Source: Arthrobacter sp. ZGTC412 (lineage in GTDB: Bacteria > Actinomycetota > Actinomycetes > Actinomycetales > Micrococcaceae). From it: 64,000 nt of DNA. The notes under the pieces are model-generated. The model made no database searches. It was not told the DNA's origin and saw only the letters and a list, made by a program, of their open reading frames with translations. The stretch is taken from positions 62,001-126,000 of the forward strand of contig NZ_PJII01000012.1 in assembly GCF_002929215.1 (NCBI RefSeq). The letters are read 5' to 3'. Shown here in pieces: positions 62,301 through 64,000 of the stretch; the first letter of the stretch is position 1; each line of letters begins with the position of its first letter. A program made the position numbers and the translations under genes.

Positions 62301-63986
62301 ACCCCGACCGTCTTGCGCCTGGAGGTCAAGGGCACGGAGGTAGCTGTTTGCGTTGCCATGGTGCATTAAGTCATAGGAGACAACGTTTGCGGATTCGTCG
62401 TCGGCGCTCATGGGAAGAAACACTCTTGACGTGATCGGGGCTTGAACGCTTCCGTCGGACATAAGAACGATACGGCTTCGACGCATGGCTGGCCGGTAAT
62501 CCGCATACGACTTGTCGATCATGGCGGCTAGTTGCAGCGCATTCTCGTAATCCCGCAGCTCGCCTCCGGCAACAACCTCTTCCAGCCATTCCTCAACTGA
62601 GGCGCGCTTTGAGTTTGCTTCCTGCAGGATACGGGCCACCTGGGGCTCTCGCCCTCGCATTGCAGCAGAGTGCAGCCACGGTCGGTCTGCCGGGACCCAT
62701 GAATCCCAAAGTGCCGTCAGCCGGGTTGCTTCTTCCAGAACAGGCTGGACCTTGATTTCACTCGGAAGTCGTAAGGTTCCAGATCTGTCCGGCAGACACG
62801 GGGCAAAGGGAAGGATTGCGAAGATTGGTTTATTGATTGCAGCATCAGCCCAGGAATAGGACTCTCGGGCGCGTGACGGAAGAATATCGAGAAACAGCGC
62901 AGGGTCCGTTTGAGTGTTGAGGTCTTTAAGAGCTCCAGCGACCATCCGCGGAAGGGTGCGGGTAAGGATCTCTTTGTTGTAAAGAGTTTCCAGGATGCTG
63001 TGCCGGTCCTCATTCATCTTGAATGCGGCGTTAACGATGCCTCGAAGCGAAGTCTCGTGCTGCGTAGGAAAGTAGTTCCAGAACCGGCCTAGCTTTTTAC
63101 GCTGATTGTCGGTCATCGGGACGGCCCAAGTGACATCAACCTGCTTGCGGGCGACTATGCTGCCAGCCTCGACAGCTGCCTGTGTGCTTACGTTGTGCTT
63201 GTCTCGAAAGATGCGCCACTCATTGGTCGTGGTCCCATCGCTGAGATTGATTCGGTTTCCTTCTCTTTCCGCGGTCCAGGTAAGGGAGGAACGATTGAGC
63301 CGATCCTCGAACTCCAGAGATCCGATTTTTTCCGAGAATAGGAGGAACTCTCCGGGAAACTTTGTGATCTCGTCCGACAGCCAGGAGACGCTACCGGTGA
63401 GGGGCAGTTTCACGACGGTAGAGGCCCAGGGGAAAAGTTCGGCCAGGACATCGTCATCAGCCGCTGCGATGTCCGGGTCCACGGGTGTGGCTAGTCGGAG
63501 TACAGGGTACGTTTCCAAGTTCGGATAAAGCCCTTGGAGAAGTTCCCGGCTACGGGTCTGGCTCCACGATACAGAACCGCTGCGGCTGTAAATTTTTGGA
63601 TCGGCGGTGACTTGGATAACCGACTTGAAACCTAGCCCAAAGCGCCCAATCTCATCGTCACGCTTTTCGGATGAGTGGGAGAGCATTAGAGTCCGAAAGC
63701 CCGCCTCCGAAAAGGCCTGGCCCTCGTTGGCGCAGTAAAGCGCTTCCTCCGTCAAGACCACTTTGATGCGACCACCCGCGTCTTTGATGGCGTCGGCCGC
63801 ATTTTGTATGAGTTCGTTTAGCTGCTTTCGGCCGTACCCGCCTTGGGAAATAGCGGCTTCAATGTTGCTGTGCTCGCGGACAAGGTCAGGACGGGCCCTG
63901 TAAGCGTTGAGCGCGCTCTGTGTTTCAGCCGCAACAAACTTGCTGAGCGGCGAAGTCACGCCGGCCCATGATTCCCGAACCATCAT
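59322..63986 (-). CDS. Sacsin/Hsp90-like ATPase fused to DEAD/DEAH helicase
   Basis: This is a 1554-residue fusion. The N-terminal ~200 residues are a GHKL/sacsin-type ATPase: the N box is QLNELIQNAADAIKD (~56), then YCANEGQAFSEAG and the G2 box IGRFGLGFKSVIQV (~115). A long middle of ~900 residues has no recognisable motif. The C-terminus is an SF2 helicase with Walker A in LVQLPTGAGKTRVAVE (~1168), VIIDEAHGATTTQY (~1280), GLSATPYRGSNEKE and the motif VI QMIGRGLRGPRNGG (~1502). It is the first gene of the minus-strand operon seen here and overlaps the UvrD-type gene. The start is 14 bases from the window edge, so more genes (possibly drmC) could lie upstream. Sacsin-N helicases are known in defence loci; the client is unknown. 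Confidence 0.78.
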   Translation of the reverse strand: MMVRESWAGVTSPLSKFVAAETQSALNAYRARPDLVREHSNIEAAISQGGYGRKQLNELIQNAADAIKDAGGRIKVVLTEEALYCANEGQAFSEAGFRTLMLSHSSEKRDDEIGRFGLGFKSVIQVTADPKIYSRSGSVSWSQTRSRELLQGLYPNLETYPVLRLATPVDPDIAAADDDVLAELFPWASTVVKLPLTGSVSWLSDEITKFPGEFLLFSEKIGSLEFEDRLNRSSLTWTAEREGNRINLSDGTTTNEWRIFRDKHNVSTQAAVEAGSIVARKQVDVTWAVPMTDNQRKKLGRFWNYFPTQHETSLRGIVNAAFKMNEDRHSILETLYNKEILTRTLPRMVAGALKDLNTQTDPALFLDILPSRARESYSWADAAINKPIFAILPFAPCLPDRSGTLRLPSEIKVQPVLEEATRLTALWDSWVPADRPWLHSAAMRGREPQVARILQEANSKRASVEEWLEEVVAGGELRDYENALQLAAMIDKSYADYRPAMRRSRIVLMSDGSVQAPITSRVFLPMSADDESANVVSYDLMHHGNANSYLRALDLQAQDGRGIVSRVASEVAQDYSDAELARSLWRLTRSLAVPESLAVINERTEPAKVLVRCRNHQWRPLGDVWLPGGLFAQNSVGDEHLVVDDQFHANDLALLKNLGARTALPDAKMARGGATYDLWKQSEATRIANASRNGPAPLSEAGIRFNQALTTDGLHLLNEASATTRAKVTRTILGRPQYPSKVEFSSGFRPAATVDAPDLFWVKNYGAFETPIGLVDTKRCVGKVDGIPTDFLPFPGEEEAAALRLPTDPRHIQWGFVLSLAEQGLPMLQLHELYGALAALDVRPPKELLTPLSGGRNTRYLASDVLLAADLKSRDYLVETANVPVLYTGHSDLDEALIGNWGIKPVTVEFFTSVRGHPVEGEEPKSIKSRFPYLKRAACEVAVQTLCVPCVSVEEVQTNSYDSGSVATPRASYLQDGMLYYRAPQGDQALLTTILGAFGSKRSSAQVMQAMRQLKRDDDAQARIGRVNKQKTDAGKVAELVGRETLRELIPESVMKMLAARDLELTDERMFDIVSNLHGSSLLKVLKPALEEAGIETPDQFRGGRTAREFVKELGFSPALAGESIKRKPEREEFVGPVGLKPLHAYQESTSRKICDLLAQRTPHRRGLVQLPTGAGKTRVAVESVIRDIASTSKDQRRLVLWIAQSDELCEQAIETWTYVWQAAGSPGERMAVSRLWGGNKAVREETKLHLVVATIQTLFSIYQNRRQMYDWMSDPDLVIIDEAHGATTTQYTQVLTWLGRSYTEKSRSLLGLSATPYRGSNEKETERLVARFGRNLIEPDEFNAENAHEYLQSIEVLARVNHEELKGIELRLKDMPSATDQESQSLMLEARIDLQQVADSTQRNEAILDHIKASKTSGPTLVFAASVEHAEALAAVLSVEGIPAAAISGKTDLGHRRSIIEDFRNGKIRVLTNFDVLTQGFDAPRVDAVYVCRPTFSPNKYIQMIGRGLRGPRNGGSEEVLIVNVKDNLDQYGHKLAFTQFDYLWRNEAISAR

Positions 63987-64000
63987 TGGTTCCGTCCCCC

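Noticed and set aside
1-64000. CRISPR arrays, tRNA and rRNA genes
   Set aside because: I saw no regularly spaced direct repeats, no tRNA T-loop motifs in non-coding gaps and no rRNA-like sequence.

Overview
The window is 64 kb of high-GC DNA with the gene content and codon use of an Arthrobacter-like actinobacterium (Micrococcaceae). That assignment is my inference from SARP, GYD-domain, FCD-type GntR and MHS-transporter genes together with strong GC bias at third codon positions; no rRNA or tRNA gene is visible to confirm it. The left half is ordinary chromosome and the right half is a large defence island.

Positions 1-20 kb hold catabolic and transport genes. They are a partial NAD-dependent epimerase, a GntP-type permease, a SARP regulator carrying a C-terminal receiver domain, a DJ-1/PfpI protein, a BASS transporter, a nitrilase-fold N-acyltransferase-like membrane protein, a GYD protein, an MHS-type MFS transporter and an NTF2-like protein. 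Next comes an Lrp-centred cluster (TPP enzyme, Lrp regulator, aminotransferase, amino-acid permease) that looks like an amino-acid or 2-oxoacid pathway. It is followed by a rifampin-phosphotransferase-like enzyme, a CbbX/SpoVK-like AAA ATPase and a methyltransferase.

Positions 21-30.6 kb are patchy. A permease scrap, an HTH gene with two compensating frameshifts and a small membrane protein precede an intact GntR - nitrilase - APC permease - nitrilase locus. Beyond it lie a ketopantoate-reductase remnant, a PIN-like nuclease, and a second TPP-enzyme gene that is cut off after losing its first ~141 codons. That cut, near 30603, is the best candidate for the left edge of the island.

Positions 30.6-64 kb are the island. 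It starts with a frameshifted FRG-domain pseudogene, two overlapping unknown genes and a GmrSD-type (DUF262/DUF1524) restriction gene. Two long operons then converge on a perfect 13-bp hairpin at 52.2 kb. The plus-strand operon is drmD-like SNF2 helicase, drmMI-like adenine methyltransferase, a 2126-aa MrfA/DUF1998-type helicase with a C-terminal nuclease-like domain, a UvrD-type helicase with a RelE-like N-terminus, and a DUF3883 protein split by a frameshift. The minus-strand operon is a sacsin/Hsp90-type ATPase fused to a DEAD helicase, a UvrD-type helicase, drmA and drmB. Four class-1 DISARM components are therefore present (drmD, drmMI, drmA, drmB), but they are split over two strands and interleaved with at least five non-core proteins. 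No drmC phospholipase-D gene is visible. The expected job is modification-dependent restriction of phage DNA; the unusual architecture is the most interesting thing in the window.
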